From Thiocystis violacea (GTDB lineage Bacteria; Pseudomonadota; Gammaproteobacteria; Chromatiales; Chromatiaceae), in NCBI RefSeq assembly GCF_016583565.1, contig NZ_NRRF01000010.1, forward strand, positions 54,985 to 118,984: 64,000 nt of DNA. The letters run 5' to 3'. The notes under the pieces are model-generated. The model did not search any database, was not told the DNA's origin, and saw nothing but the letters and a program-made list of their open reading frames with translations. Positions 54,470-62,486 of this stretch are shown here, piece after piece. A program made the position numbers and the translations under genes. How positions within the stretch are numbered: position 1 is the stretch's first letter; each line of letters starts with the position of its first letter.

Positions 54470-55042
54470 ATGCGCAAACAACTGAAAATCGCAAGCCTCG
54501 CCCTGATGGCCGCTCCGTTCGCGGTGGCCACCATGCTCGCAGCTCCGCTGGCCGTGAATGCGAGCGACTACAACTACGAGCATTTCTGGTCTGCCAAGCC
54601 AGACGGCACGGCGTGGGTGACCAACTACGGCGAGTGCTGGCAGAGCCTGCATGGCCCGACTGATCTGGAGCCGTGCGTTCAGCCCGTCGTCGTGCCCGCC
54701 GAGTTCACCGTTCGCCTGAACTTCGAGTTCGACAAGTATCGGATCGATAACATCGTCAATGACAACGAGCTGCGTCGCCTGGACGACTACATCGCCAACG
54801 TCAACGCGACGGAAGCGCGCGAGCAGATCTCGCTGACCGGCCACACGGACGCCAAGGGCTCCGAGGCTTACAACTATCAGCTCGGCATGCGTCGTGCGCA
54901 GACCGTGCAAGAGTACATGATCAGCCGTGGCGTTCCCGCCGAGGACATCGTCTCGGTCGATAGCCGTGGCGAACTCGACATGCTGCCGGGCGTCGATATC
55001 TACTCGGTTGAGCAGCGTCGCGTGAAGATCAACGCGCAGTAA
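54470..55042 (+). CDS. OmpA-family outer-membrane/peptidoglycan-associated protein
   Basis: Signal peptide at residues about 1-31 (ending LAVNASDYN). A short N-terminal segment has the conserved TNYGECWQS with a second Cys nearby (LEPC), so a disulfide is likely. The OmpA_C peptidoglycan-binding domain follows: LNFEFDKYRI, LTGHTDAKGSEAYNYQLGMR and a final SVEQRRVKINAQ. 190 residues, no beta-barrel. AACAGGAAACG is a strong ribosome binding site. Confidence 0.88.
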   Translation: MRKQLKIASLALMAAPFAVATMLAAPLAVNASDYNYEHFWSAKPDGTAWVTNYGECWQSLHGPTDLEPCVQPVVVPAEFTVRLNFEFDKYRIDNIVNDNELRRLDDYIANVNATEAREQISLTGHTDAKGSEAYNYQLGMRRAQTVQEYMISRGVPAEDIVSVDSRGELDMLPGVDIYSVEQRRVKINAQ

Positions 55043-55237
55043 GCAAGACCCTGGATCCTCGGCGTGGCGTCGGCAGACGGGCGCAGCGGCGAGGATCTGG
55101 TAGAGGTGCCCGCCCCCTGCCGGGTGATCGGCGCCGACAATTCTCACGACAATCCTTGAACGTAGCGGGATCCCGGCTAGCCGTTGGATCTCTTTGGGTC
55201 CGATGAACCTCACCCCCCCGACTGGGGTTCATGGGAG

Positions 55238-55271
55238 GGCCGATCACGCACTGCGTGATCGGCCTTTTTTT
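55238..55271 (+). terminator. strong rho-independent terminator
   Basis: GGCCGATCACGC (55238-55249), 3-nt loop, GCGTGATCGGCC (55253-55264), then seven T. A second hairpin, ATGAACC (55203-55209) with GGTTCAT (55226-55232), lies just before it. It is about 195 nt after the OmpA-family stop. The remaining 55043-55454 region shows no gene. Confidence 0.88.
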
Positions 55272-55454
55272 GTTGCTCGCTCGCGGCAGTGGATTAGAAT
55301 CCCGCGTGTTCGGCTCAAGTTCGAGCATGCCTCCCGCGCTTGGGCATTCCCGGATGGCGTGCCTCTGAGGCTGGATGGGAGCTCAGTTGGCTCGAAATCA
55401 TGTAGCATGAACGCCTCCCTCTGGAAGACGAAAGGCAGAGGGCGCCGCACTCCC

Positions 55455-55539
55455 GCCCGGATGGCGAAATTGGTAGACGCAAGGGACTTAAAATCCCTCG
55501 ACTTCGGTCATGCCGGTTCGACCCCGGCTCCGGGCACCA
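55455..55539 (+). tRNA. tRNA-Leu(TAA)
   Basis: Acceptor GCCCGGA pairs with TCCGGGC. Anticodon stem AGGGA/TCCCT with loop CTTAAAA (anticodon TAA), a class-II variable arm, T-arm GCCGG-TTCGACC-CCGGC, encoded CCA. 85 nt. Its 3' end is the probable attachment site of the element that follows. Confidence 0.96.
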
Positions 55540-55600
55540 TCTTAAAAATCAATCGTTTGGCCGGATGGCTTCTGATAGCCGCATGGTTTTCAATCCTCTC

Positions 55601-55620
55601 CTGAGCCAAATCTGAGCCAA
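55601..55620 (+). promoter_or_regulatory. paired CTGAGCCAA repeats near the left end
   Basis: CTGAGCCAA at 55601-55609 and 55612-55620, 11 bp apart start to start. Position between attachment site and integrase and the one-turn spacing fit an arm-type or excisionase binding site. Inference only. Confidence 0.4.
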
Positions 55621-55681
55621 GACTTCCAAAAAACTGCGCTAAACTTGTGTCGTGCGGTGCTGTTCTGAGCCCACAAACGAC

Positions 55682-55716
55682 GAAGCCTCGGGGTGCTGAG
55701 AACACCGCGAGGCTTC
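55682..55716 (+). promoter_or_regulatory. hairpin upstream of the integrase
   Basis: GAAGCCTCG (55682-55690) pairs with CGAGGCTTC (55708-55716), and GGTG/CACC pairs inside it. A second hairpin, CCGGACT/AGTCCGG (55774-55792), ends 4 nt before the integrase ATG. Either may limit integrase expression or end transcription from the tRNA side. Confidence 0.4.
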
Positions 55717-55796
55717 TGACCAAGACCAACCTAGTGCAGAGGTTCGGCAATGGCTCCATCCGATTGTAGCCGACCGGACTTCGGGAGTCCGGTTCC

Positions 55797-56891
55797 ATGG
55801 CATCCATCCGCAAGCTGACGGACGGCAGGGCGAAACCCTGGCAGGTCCGTATCACCCGCAAGGGGCAGACCCTCCCACCCAATTACTTCCGCACCAAGAC
55901 CGAGGCCAAGGGTTTCGCCGCCAAGGTCGAGGCCGACTTTGACCGCTGGAGCAAGGTGCTCGGGGGCGAGCTGCGAAAGCATACCCTAGCCGACCTGATC
56001 GACCGCTACATGCAGGTCCATGACGGGAAGGATCACAACCTATCGTCCCGGCTCGGCTGGTGGAGGGATCGCTATGGGGACGTGACTCTGGCTGAGTTCA
56101 CCGCCGACACCGCGCGCGAAGCCTTGGCCAGCCTGGAGATGGAGCGAGTTGGTCGCGGCTCTCACCCGGCCGGGGAGAACAGCAAGCCGCGCAGTGGCTC
56201 GACCATCAACCGCTACAAGTCGGCCTTGAGTGCCTGTTTCAAGGCGGGGCTCGACCGGGGATGGTATGGGCTCAAGGACAACCCGTTTGCGGGAGTGCGC
56301 CAGCGCAAGGAGGGTAGTAGCCGGTTCGGTCGGTGCCTCGAAGACGACGAGCGTGCTCGGCTGCTCGAAGCCTGCGATCAGTCATCGACCTGGCCGGATC
56401 TCGGGCTCTTCGTCCGGCTAGCTCTGGCGACCGGTGCCCGTCGAGGCGAGCTGCTCAAGCTCGAATGGCGCGACGTGGACCTCAAGGGCGGATCGATCCT
56501 ACTGCGCGCCACCAAGAACGGCGATGACAGGCGCGTCCCGCTGCTCGGAGACGCGCGCTTACTCCTCGAAGCCCGCGCCAAGGTCCGCAAGCTGGACGAC
56601 ATGCGCGTCTTTCCTGGCGGATCAGCCGGCGAGGAAGCCAACGTCGAATACGCATGGCGCAAGGCAAAGGAATCCGCCCAGGTTGAGACCCTGCGAATCC
56701 ATGACCTTCGCCATTCCTGCGGTTCCTATCTGGCCAGAGCTGGGGCGTCCGCCTTCCAGATTGCCGCGATCCTCGGGCACCGCTCCGGCCCAGGGCTCAC
56801 CGCGCGCTATGTGCATCTGGTCGCGGAGGACTCCCGAGGGCTCATGGAAAGCGCCTTGGCTGGTGTGCTCGGCGGGAGGGCGGCTGAATGA
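55797..56891 (+). CDS. int: tyrosine recombinase/integrase
   Basis: Site-specific recombinase of 364 residues. N-terminal arm-binding region (MASIRKLTDGRAKPWQVRI, about 1-60), core-binding domain (about 60-165), catalytic domain (about 170-350). Active-site residues: R215 in TGARRGELL, K240, H302 and R305 in HDLRHSCGSYLA, H328 in LGHRS, and nucleophile Y338 in TARYVHL. All are intact, so the enzyme should be active. Its stop overlaps the next gene by 4 nt. Confidence 0.93.
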   Translation: MASIRKLTDGRAKPWQVRITRKGQTLPPNYFRTKTEAKGFAAKVEADFDRWSKVLGGELRKHTLADLIDRYMQVHDGKDHNLSSRLGWWRDRYGDVTLAEFTADTAREALASLEMERVGRGSHPAGENSKPRSGSTINRYKSALSACFKAGLDRGWYGLKDNPFAGVRQRKEGSSRFGRCLEDDERARLLEACDQSSTWPDLGLFVRLALATGARRGELLKLEWRDVDLKGGSILLRATKNGDDRRVPLLGDARLLLEARAKVRKLDDMRVFPGGSAGEEANVEYAWRKAKESAQVETLRIHDLRHSCGSYLARAGASAFQIAAILGHRSGPGLTARYVHLVAEDSRGLMESALAGVLGGRAAE

Positions 56892-57571
56892 GCCGCCGAC
56901 CCGCCAAAACTCTACTGAGAGACGCGATCAAGAGACTTGTAGGCGCCACCAAGCCTCCTCTAAGCCGCGAGGCTTTGGCGATAAGGGAGTCGATCAGGAA
57001 GGCGCCAAAGCCAAAGGCTCGGCCAGTGGGATATGTGCCGATGCTCACGCCGCAGATGTGCGCCGAGATCAAATCCGCCGCAGATGTGGCTGATTTGATC
57101 GCCGTGCTTGAATCGTGGGGCTGGGTTGATTTATGGCTGACCATGGCGACTACCCCGCGCCAAGGTCGCAAGAACACATCGCCCGAGGCCGCGCGAGAAT
57201 TGCACGCGCTCGGATCTCTATGCCTGGCTCATGGATATTCCGAGATGCCCGAGGGACTGCGGTCTTTTCTCGCGAGCACGCTGATGGGGGTCGCGCAGGG
57301 TCAAGACGCCAGCACTGCGATGCACGTCAAGCGGCGCGCCGGGGTTTCGCTGGACCCTATCGACCAGCTTTGGTGGGAGCACCGCGTGGCTGCGCAGGTC
57401 GGGCTCCTTGTCGATCATCTACTGATGTCGGAACCTGATGCCAATGAGGTTGTTGCCGAATTGCTGCAAGGCGGGATTCGCGAAATAGACGCTCCCATGG
57501 TCAAGGTTTACTGGAAAAGGCATCGCGACCGACGAAGGGCTTTATCTCTCGCGCCATGCGAAACGAAATAG
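56888..57571 (+). CDS. unknown protein translationally coupled to the integrase
   Basis: 227 residues; ATG overlaps the integrase stop (ATGA). The N-terminal 50 residues are basic (MSRRPAKTLLRDAIKRL). The rest is predicted helical, with ADVADLIAVLESWGWVDLWL and DQLWWEHRVAAQVGLLVDHL. No family is recognised. It ends next to a hairpin (GCGAAACGAAA, 57558-57568, with TTTCATTTCGC, 57577-57587, 10 of 11 pairs). The coupling suggests a role in integration or excision, but that is a guess. Confidence 0.65.
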   Translation: MSRRPAKTLLRDAIKRLVGATKPPLSREALAIRESIRKAPKPKARPVGYVPMLTPQMCAEIKSAADVADLIAVLESWGWVDLWLTMATTPRQGRKNTSPEAARELHALGSLCLAHGYSEMPEGLRSFLASTLMGVAQGQDASTAMHVKRRAGVSLDPIDQLWWEHRVAAQVGLLVDHLLMSEPDANEVVAELLQGGIREIDAPMVKVYWKRHRDRRRALSLAPCETK

Positions 57572-57613
57572 CCGGGTTTCATTTCGCGATTTCTCCGGCA
57601 CGATTCCCGACAC

Positions 57614-57643
57614 TGCGCCTCACACAACAACCCGTGAGGCGCA
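57614..57643 (+). promoter_or_regulatory. hairpin sequestering the ribosome binding site of the next gene
   Basis: TGCGCCTCAC (57614-57623), 10-nt loop, GTGAGGCGCA (57634-57643). The 3' arm holds the GAGG site of the gene starting at 57647. Perfect 10-bp stem. Confidence 0.6.
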
Positions 57644-57646
57644 AAG

Positions 57647-57916
57647 ATGACTCTACCCTCCGCACCCGCCAGCACCCCGCTGGATCTATCCGACATCACC
57701 CAGCTATCTGATTTCATTCGCGAATGCGAAAAGAATGGGATCGCGACCAAAGGCCAGCTCCAATGGTGGCTGAGGTTCCGCGCCGTAAACGGGCTCCTCG
57801 CATCCGGCGCGATCGTCGAGCGACGCATCAATCCGAAAGCCAAGAAAGCGATGCTGTTCGTGGTTCGTCCTCGCTTCGTTGCTTGGTTGTCGCAGTGCGG
57901 CACCCAGGCTGCGTGA
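57647..57916 (+). CDS. small hypothetical protein
   Basis: 89 residues. After a Pro/Ser-rich N-terminus the sequence FIRECEKNGIATKGQLQWWL, then LASGAIVERRINPKAKKAML, reads like a winged-helix DNA-binding domain of the kind found in element regulators. It lacks a recognised signature. The ribosome binding site is inside a hairpin, suggesting controlled translation. Confidence 0.65.
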   Translation: MTLPSAPASTPLDLSDITQLSDFIRECEKNGIATKGQLQWWLRFRAVNGLLASGAIVERRINPKAKKAMLFVVRPRFVAWLSQCGTQAA

Positions 57917-57927
57917 GGGAGCGCGAG

Positions 57928-58116
57928 ATGAGCAGCAAATCCAGACAGATCCGCGCTGAAAGGCGCGCGAAACGAACAGAGCGATGGGCCAGAAACGAAA
58001 GCGCCCCGCGAGTAACCGGCTCGCGAGGCGTTGCAAAGGACTCGATTCAAGGCTTATCGTGTAACGCAGATGACGCTGAAAGGCGCCGTCACCGGGGACG
58101 CCAATCCCCGGCATAA
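57928..58116 (+). CDS. small basic hypothetical protein
   Basis: 62 residues, Arg-rich (MSSKSRQIRAERRAKRTERW...), starting 11 nt after the previous stop with GAGGGAGCG upstream. No family is recognised. Coding status rests on the ribosome binding site and position only. Confidence 0.4.
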   Translation: MSSKSRQIRAERRAKRTERWARNESAPRVTGSRGVAKDSIQGLSCNADDAERRRHRGRQSPA

Positions 58117-58237
58117 AGACCGAAGCAACCGGTCACCGACGCGACTGAAAGTATACCCGAGGAGCGCCCTCAGTGCGCCCGCTCGCTCGCGTCGCCCTGC
58201 CCGATAGCTCGGTCTCCATCCATCAGGAGATCGACAC

Positions 58238-58648
58238 ATGAAAACCCGCAATACCCCGTTCATGGCAATGCCGGTCCTTGGACCGGACGTGCATCTTTTC
58301 GCCGTTGCCGCCGACATCCCCACAAGCCTGGCAATCAACACCGCCGGCGCGATGCTCAACACCGCTATCGAGACCCTTCGCGGCGCCGTGGTCGATATGG
58401 AAGCGACCCACGAGGCAAGTCAGGCATGGGCATCCCTCTATATCCTGACGCAAGTCGCCGCGTTGGTGGAATCGGTCACGCTTGATGTCGAGTGCGCGTC
58501 ACATGACACCGCGCACACCGCGCGACTCCAGGCACTCGCCGACGTCTGGAACGGCGGGATCATAGACGACCGCCTGTGGGATGCGATCTGCGGCGCCATG
58601 GCCCGCGATGGCTGCCCTGAGCTGAACACCCAGGAGGGCGCGCACTGA
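58238..58648 (+). CDS. hypothetical protein, DUF6124/DUF3077-like
   Basis: 136 residues. The segment VHLFAVAADIPTSLAINTAGAMLNTAIETL followed by a helical C-terminus resembles short Pseudomonas proteins named DUF6124/DUF3077. Its stop overlaps the primase start by one base. Function unknown; the family link is from memory. Confidence 0.6.
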   Translation: MKTRNTPFMAMPVLGPDVHLFAVAADIPTSLAINTAGAMLNTAIETLRGAVVDMEATHEASQAWASLYILTQVAALVESVTLDVECASHDTAHTARLQALADVWNGGIIDDRLWDAICGAMARDGCPELNTQEGAH

Positions 58649-61299
58649 TGAGCAGCCCCCAAGGACCGGGGGCTTCGGCCCCCGCCGTCAACCTCGACAC
58701 CCCTCCGCCCGATGTGCGGGCGCAGATGGCCTTCCAGGCGCCCGCAGACTCGTTCGAGCCTCCAGCGCCAGACCGGGCGGCGACCTGCACCGGCTGCGGC
58801 GCCGACTTCAAACCGCCACACGCCGCACCAGACGCGACGCTGTGCCATGACTGCTACGAGGCACGAAAACGCGCCCTGGCGGATCTGCCGCATACCGCCA
58901 ATGGCAAGTGGCTCGACATTCTCCCGGCGCTCGGGGTCGAGCGCGAGCGGCTTCGCGATGAGCATGGTCCATGCCCTGGCTGCGGCGGGACTGATCGCTT
59001 TCGCTTCGACGACAAGGACGGGCGCGGGACATGGGTCTGTGGTGGCGGTGGAGACCGCCAGACGGGCGACGGGTTCGATTTGCTGTCTCACGCTCTGGGG
59101 CTCGACAAGCATGATGCCTATCTCGCCGTGGCGGAGCATCTAGGCGTCATCGGCTCGGGACCGATCATTCAGCCAACACCCGCCGAGATCGCCGAGCGCC
59201 AGCGCCAAGCCGACGAACGGGCGGCACGGGACGCCGAGGATGCCGCTCGCCAGCAAGCCGAGACCGCGAGGAAGGCGGCGGTGATCTGCGATGAATCCGT
59301 TGCGGCAACGGAAAATCCGTATCTGACACGGAAAGGCGTTGCGGCAACGGAAACCCTACGGCAGATCGAGACGGACACCGCCGCCAAGATCCTTGGGTAT
59401 CACCCGACGGCCAACGGTAAACGGCTGACGGGCTCGCTGCTAGTCGTGCCCCTGCATCGCAACGGCGAGCTGGTGAGTCTGGAGCTGATCGACGCCAGCG
59501 GGACCAAGGCCGCACTGAAGGGCAAGGGCACCAAGACCGGCGCCTACTGGGCCGCTCAACCGCTCGATGCCATCGAGGGCACCGTCATCGTTGGCGAGGG
59601 TGTCAGTACCGCGCTATCGATCCGGATGGCAACCGGGCTACCTGTAGTCGCGGCGCTGTCGGTGTCGAACTTCGCCAAGACGATTTCTGCCATCCACGCG
59701 GGCTACAAGCGGCTGCGTCCGATCCTGGCGGCTGACCTGGACAAGCAGACCGGCGAGCCGATCGAGGCGGCGGTGAAGGCGTCTAGGCAGTTCAGACCGC
59801 ATATCCCGTTAGTGACGCCAGACTTCGGACCCGACCGGCCCGAGGGCGCGACCGACTTCAACGACTTGCACCAGGCGCTCGGGCTGGAGGCCGTGCGGGA
59901 GCAAATCGAGGCGCAATGGCTGAACGATAGAGCCGCCAGCAATGACGCGGCGAGCGAAGCGGCTCAGGGAGTTTTGCCGCCGATAGCCGAGCTTATCGCG
60001 ACTGACGAGGAACTGGAGAACGCACGGCTGACGCCTCGCTGCATCGTCGAAGACCACACCTACGCCGATGCGGCTCAGATCGTAGCGCCCGGCGGCACCG
60101 GAAAGACCACTTTGCTGATCCATGAAGCCATCAGAATGGCGCTCGGGATGCCGCTCTATGGGCTCACCGTCACATCGCCCGGCTGGACCTTCATCGTGAC
60201 CGCAGAGGACAAGCGCGAGCGGCTTTTGGCGCGTCTGCGGGAAATCATCAACACCATGCAGCTCTCACCCAGCGAGCGCTCGACGGCAATCCGCTCGGTG
60301 CGCATCTGGGACGTGTCCGGTCTGTCCTTGAAGCTCGTTCGGGCGCATGACGGCAATGTCATCCTGACCAAACTAGCCGATCAGATCGTCGAGGCGTGCA
60401 AGGATGACCCGCCGGCCGTCATCATCTTCGACCCCCTGGTGTCCTTTGGCGCGTCCGAGGGCATGGTGAACGACAACGAGCAAGGGCTCGTGACGGCTGC
60501 TCGGCGCATTGTGAACGGCCTCGATTGCTGCGTCCGGCTGGTGCATCACACCGGAAAGGCCAACGGGCGAGAGAAGACGCTCGACCAGTACAGCGGGCGC
60601 GGCGGCTCCGCCCTGGCGGACGGCTCGCGCATGACGACCGTGATGCAGACATGGGCGCCTAGCGATTCTGGCGGTCTTACGCCGCCCTATGGATGCACCC
60701 CGGACAAGGACTCAAGCATTTCGATCCTGGCGCGCGCCAAGCTCAGCTATGCCAAGCCAAACCTACCGCTGATCTGGGTCAAGCGCACCGGATGGCGCTT
60801 CGAGCATTTCGTTGAGGCGCCGAGAGACAAGGGCGAGATCCGCGCGAGCAAGGCCGACCAGCTTGAGCGGTTCCTGATCTCGGAGCTGAAGAACGGAATG
60901 CGTCACACCAAGAGCACGCTGGAGGATCTTCGGGCCGACATCAACATGACGCGCGCGGAGCTTCGAGGCGCGCTTGCGACCCTGCAAGCCTCCCATCGTG
61001 TCTACGATGCGGACCTATCGGACGACGAGAAGCAAGGGCGCCGCAAGACCTACTTGCACCCCGCAGAGTATTCCGCCGACTTTTCCGACGACGGCGGCGA
61101 AATACCCCCCCAAGACTGCCCCGTCTCAGGCACCCCCGATACCCCCTTCAATATCGCCGCCGCCCTAAGGGAAAAAAACGGCGGCGATATTGCCGCGCCG
61201 TTCTTTCCCCAGTCCCCTTCGCATTCCGCCGGCGGGATTGGCGAATATGCGGCGGAATTGGCGGAATTGGCTGATAGCGACGACCGGGAGGCGTTCTAA
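58648..61299 (+). CDS. zinc-finger/TOPRIM primase fused to a RecA-like helicase domain
   Basis: 883 residues. An N-terminal CxxC pair set (C48, C51 and CHDC near 67-70) precedes a second zinc motif (C109, C112 and a WVC near 131) of the primase type. A TOPRIM-like domain follows (VIVGEGVSTALSIRMATGLP, then ILAADLDKQ). The C-terminal half carries Walker A GGTGKT at 482-487, FIVTAEDKRERLLARL and IIFDPLVSFG, as in RepA/AAA_25 ATPases. The last 90 residues are acidic and repetitive. It probably primes and unwinds the element's DNA during replication. The 16-mer GTTGCGGCAACGGAAA occurs twice 39 bp apart in the linker (59299 and 59338). Confidence 0.85.
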   Translation: MSSPQGPGASAPAVNLDTPPPDVRAQMAFQAPADSFEPPAPDRAATCTGCGADFKPPHAAPDATLCHDCYEARKRALADLPHTANGKWLDILPALGVERERLRDEHGPCPGCGGTDRFRFDDKDGRGTWVCGGGGDRQTGDGFDLLSHALGLDKHDAYLAVAEHLGVIGSGPIIQPTPAEIAERQRQADERAARDAEDAARQQAETARKAAVICDESVAATENPYLTRKGVAATETLRQIETDTAAKILGYHPTANGKRLTGSLLVVPLHRNGELVSLELIDASGTKAALKGKGTKTGAYWAAQPLDAIEGTVIVGEGVSTALSIRMATGLPVVAALSVSNFAKTISAIHAGYKRLRPILAADLDKQTGEPIEAAVKASRQFRPHIPLVTPDFGPDRPEGATDFNDLHQALGLEAVREQIEAQWLNDRAASNDAASEAAQGVLPPIAELIATDEELENARLTPRCIVEDHTYADAAQIVAPGGTGKTTLLIHEAIRMALGMPLYGLTVTSPGWTFIVTAEDKRERLLARLREIINTMQLSPSERSTAIRSVRIWDVSGLSLKLVRAHDGNVILTKLADQIVEACKDDPPAVIIFDPLVSFGASEGMVNDNEQGLVTAARRIVNGLDCCVRLVHHTGKANGREKTLDQYSGRGGSALADGSRMTTVMQTWAPSDSGGLTPPYGCTPDKDSSISILARAKLSYAKPNLPLIWVKRTGWRFEHFVEAPRDKGEIRASKADQLERFLISELKNGMRHTKSTLEDLRADINMTRAELRGALATLQASHRVYDADLSDDEKQGRRKTYLHPAEYSADFSDDGGEIPPQDCPVSGTPDTPFNIAAALREKNGGDIAAPFFPQSPSHSAGGIGEYAAELAELADSDDREAF

Positions 61300-61302
61300 A
61301 TC

Positions 61303-61890
61303 ATGGATGCCGCTCAGATTCGCAACGACCTGATGACTGCCGGCTTCACCCTGGATGTCGAGCGCGAGCGGCTGATGGTGTCTCCCGCCAGCCGTTTGAC
61401 CAAGGTGCAGCGCGAGCTGATTCGCGAGAACAGAACCTCACTGGTCGAACTGCTGACCCAGGCCGCCAACGACACCAGTCCAGCCCGGAGCCGCTGGCTC
61501 ATCACCCTGCTGGACGGCACCCGCTGGAGCATCTCGCGCACACCGCCCTCGACCCTGGCCGAGCTTCAAGCCGAGTACCCAGGTGCTCGGATCGAGCCGG
61601 AGGCGCTGTGCACGGCCGCACCGGCGCCTGTCTCGCGCTACCTCGACACCGATCGCCGCCAGTGCTCCGACTGCTCGGAGCTGGCCCGCGATGGCGCCTG
61701 TCAGGCCGCTCGTCGCGGCGCGCTGCGACAGACCTCGCGATCGTATGCACCCGACCCTGAGACCCTGCACCGCTGCCCTGCGTATCTCCCAGGTCCAGCC
61801 GATCCCGACCGCCGCCCAGGGCGTGAGCGCTGGCCGAACCTGGCGAGACGATTTCTCGTCACTGATGCAAATAGGGGAAAAGCCGCATGA
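61303..61890 (+). CDS. hypothetical protein with an N-terminal TubC-like domain and zinc-like cysteines
   Basis: 195 residues. The first 55 residues (LMTAGFTLDVERERLMVSPASR, then ELIRENRTSLVELL) resemble the short docking domain found at the start of many mobile-element proteins. A central part contains CSDCSELARDGAC, a possible metal site. It follows the primase after 3 nt and overlaps the next short frame by 4 nt. No function can be assigned. Confidence 0.65.
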   Translation: MDAAQIRNDLMTAGFTLDVERERLMVSPASRLTKVQRELIRENRTSLVELLTQAANDTSPARSRWLITLLDGTRWSISRTPPSTLAELQAEYPGARIEPEALCTAAPAPVSRYLDTDRRQCSDCSELARDGACQAARRGALRQTSRSYAPDPETLHRCPAYLPGPADPDRRPGRERWPNLARRFLVTDANRGKAA

Positions 61891-61994
61891 CCAATTCACG
61901 GGGAACCGAGGGAACCGCCAGCGTCAGTCCGAAGGCCGAGCTGGAGGCGCGCCAGTCTGCGCCAGTTCGGAACTGGACAGCTCTGGCCAGATAG
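61887..61994 (+). CDS. short hypothetical protein, possibly truncated
   Basis: 35 residues (MTNSRGTEGTASVSPKAELE...), with an ATGA overlap with the preceding gene. It may be the head of a gene cut short by the rearrangements that follow. Low confidence. Confidence 0.3.
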   Translation: MTNSRGTEGTASVSPKAELEARQSAPVRNWTALAR

Positions 61995-62133
61995 GAACCC
62001 GATCGCGCCCGCTGGCGCGGGCTCAGGGCGGCTCCTGCGAGCTGTGAGCATGGTTCGATGCAGCCCTGGTCGAGCTGCGCCGCATGGGCGGAGATGTCGC
62101 GCTTCAGGATCTCAAGGGCTTGATCGGCTTTCG

Positions 62134-62251
62134 GCTTGGGAAGGCCAGTGAATACCGAATCGGTCTTGGCAACAAAATTGTTGGCAACGTGCTCCGTCGA
62201 ATGCTTCCGATCCGACTCGATCGCCGTCAGCAGTCCTTTGACGCGCCATTT
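62134..62251. repeat. 118-nt duplicated unit, copy B
   Basis: Aligns without gaps to 62369-62486 at about 80% identity; the last 45 nt (62207-62251) are identical in both. Offset is 235 nt, not a multiple of three, so the two copies cannot both be in one reading frame. It holds an imperfect palindrome at 62166-62187 (9 of 11 pairs). The surrounding 62.0-62.4 kb has no gene I trust. Confidence 0.75.
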
Positions 62252-62368
62252 CAGCAACGGCCTTGGTCTGCGACTTATTGAGTCGCTGCGCCATGGCGAA
62301 TTGCTGCACGTCGTCGGAGGTGAAGATGAGTGGGAGGTCGTTGTCGGTAAAAGACCGCCGCTCTTTTT

Positions 62369-62486
62369 GCTTGGGCAAGCCGCTGAAGATGGAATCGACC
62401 TTACCCATAAATTTATGGGTAACGTACTCCGTCCCATTCCGCCGATCCGACTCGATCGCCGTCAGCAGTCCTTTGACGCGCCATTT
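62369..62486. repeat. 118-nt duplicated unit, copy A
   Basis: Partner of 62134-62251. It contains a perfect 22-bp palindrome at 62401-62422 (TTACCCATAAA and its complement) in the same register as the imperfect one in copy B. Both strands can be read as open here, and conservative substitutions favour the minus frame only slightly. Confidence 0.75.
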
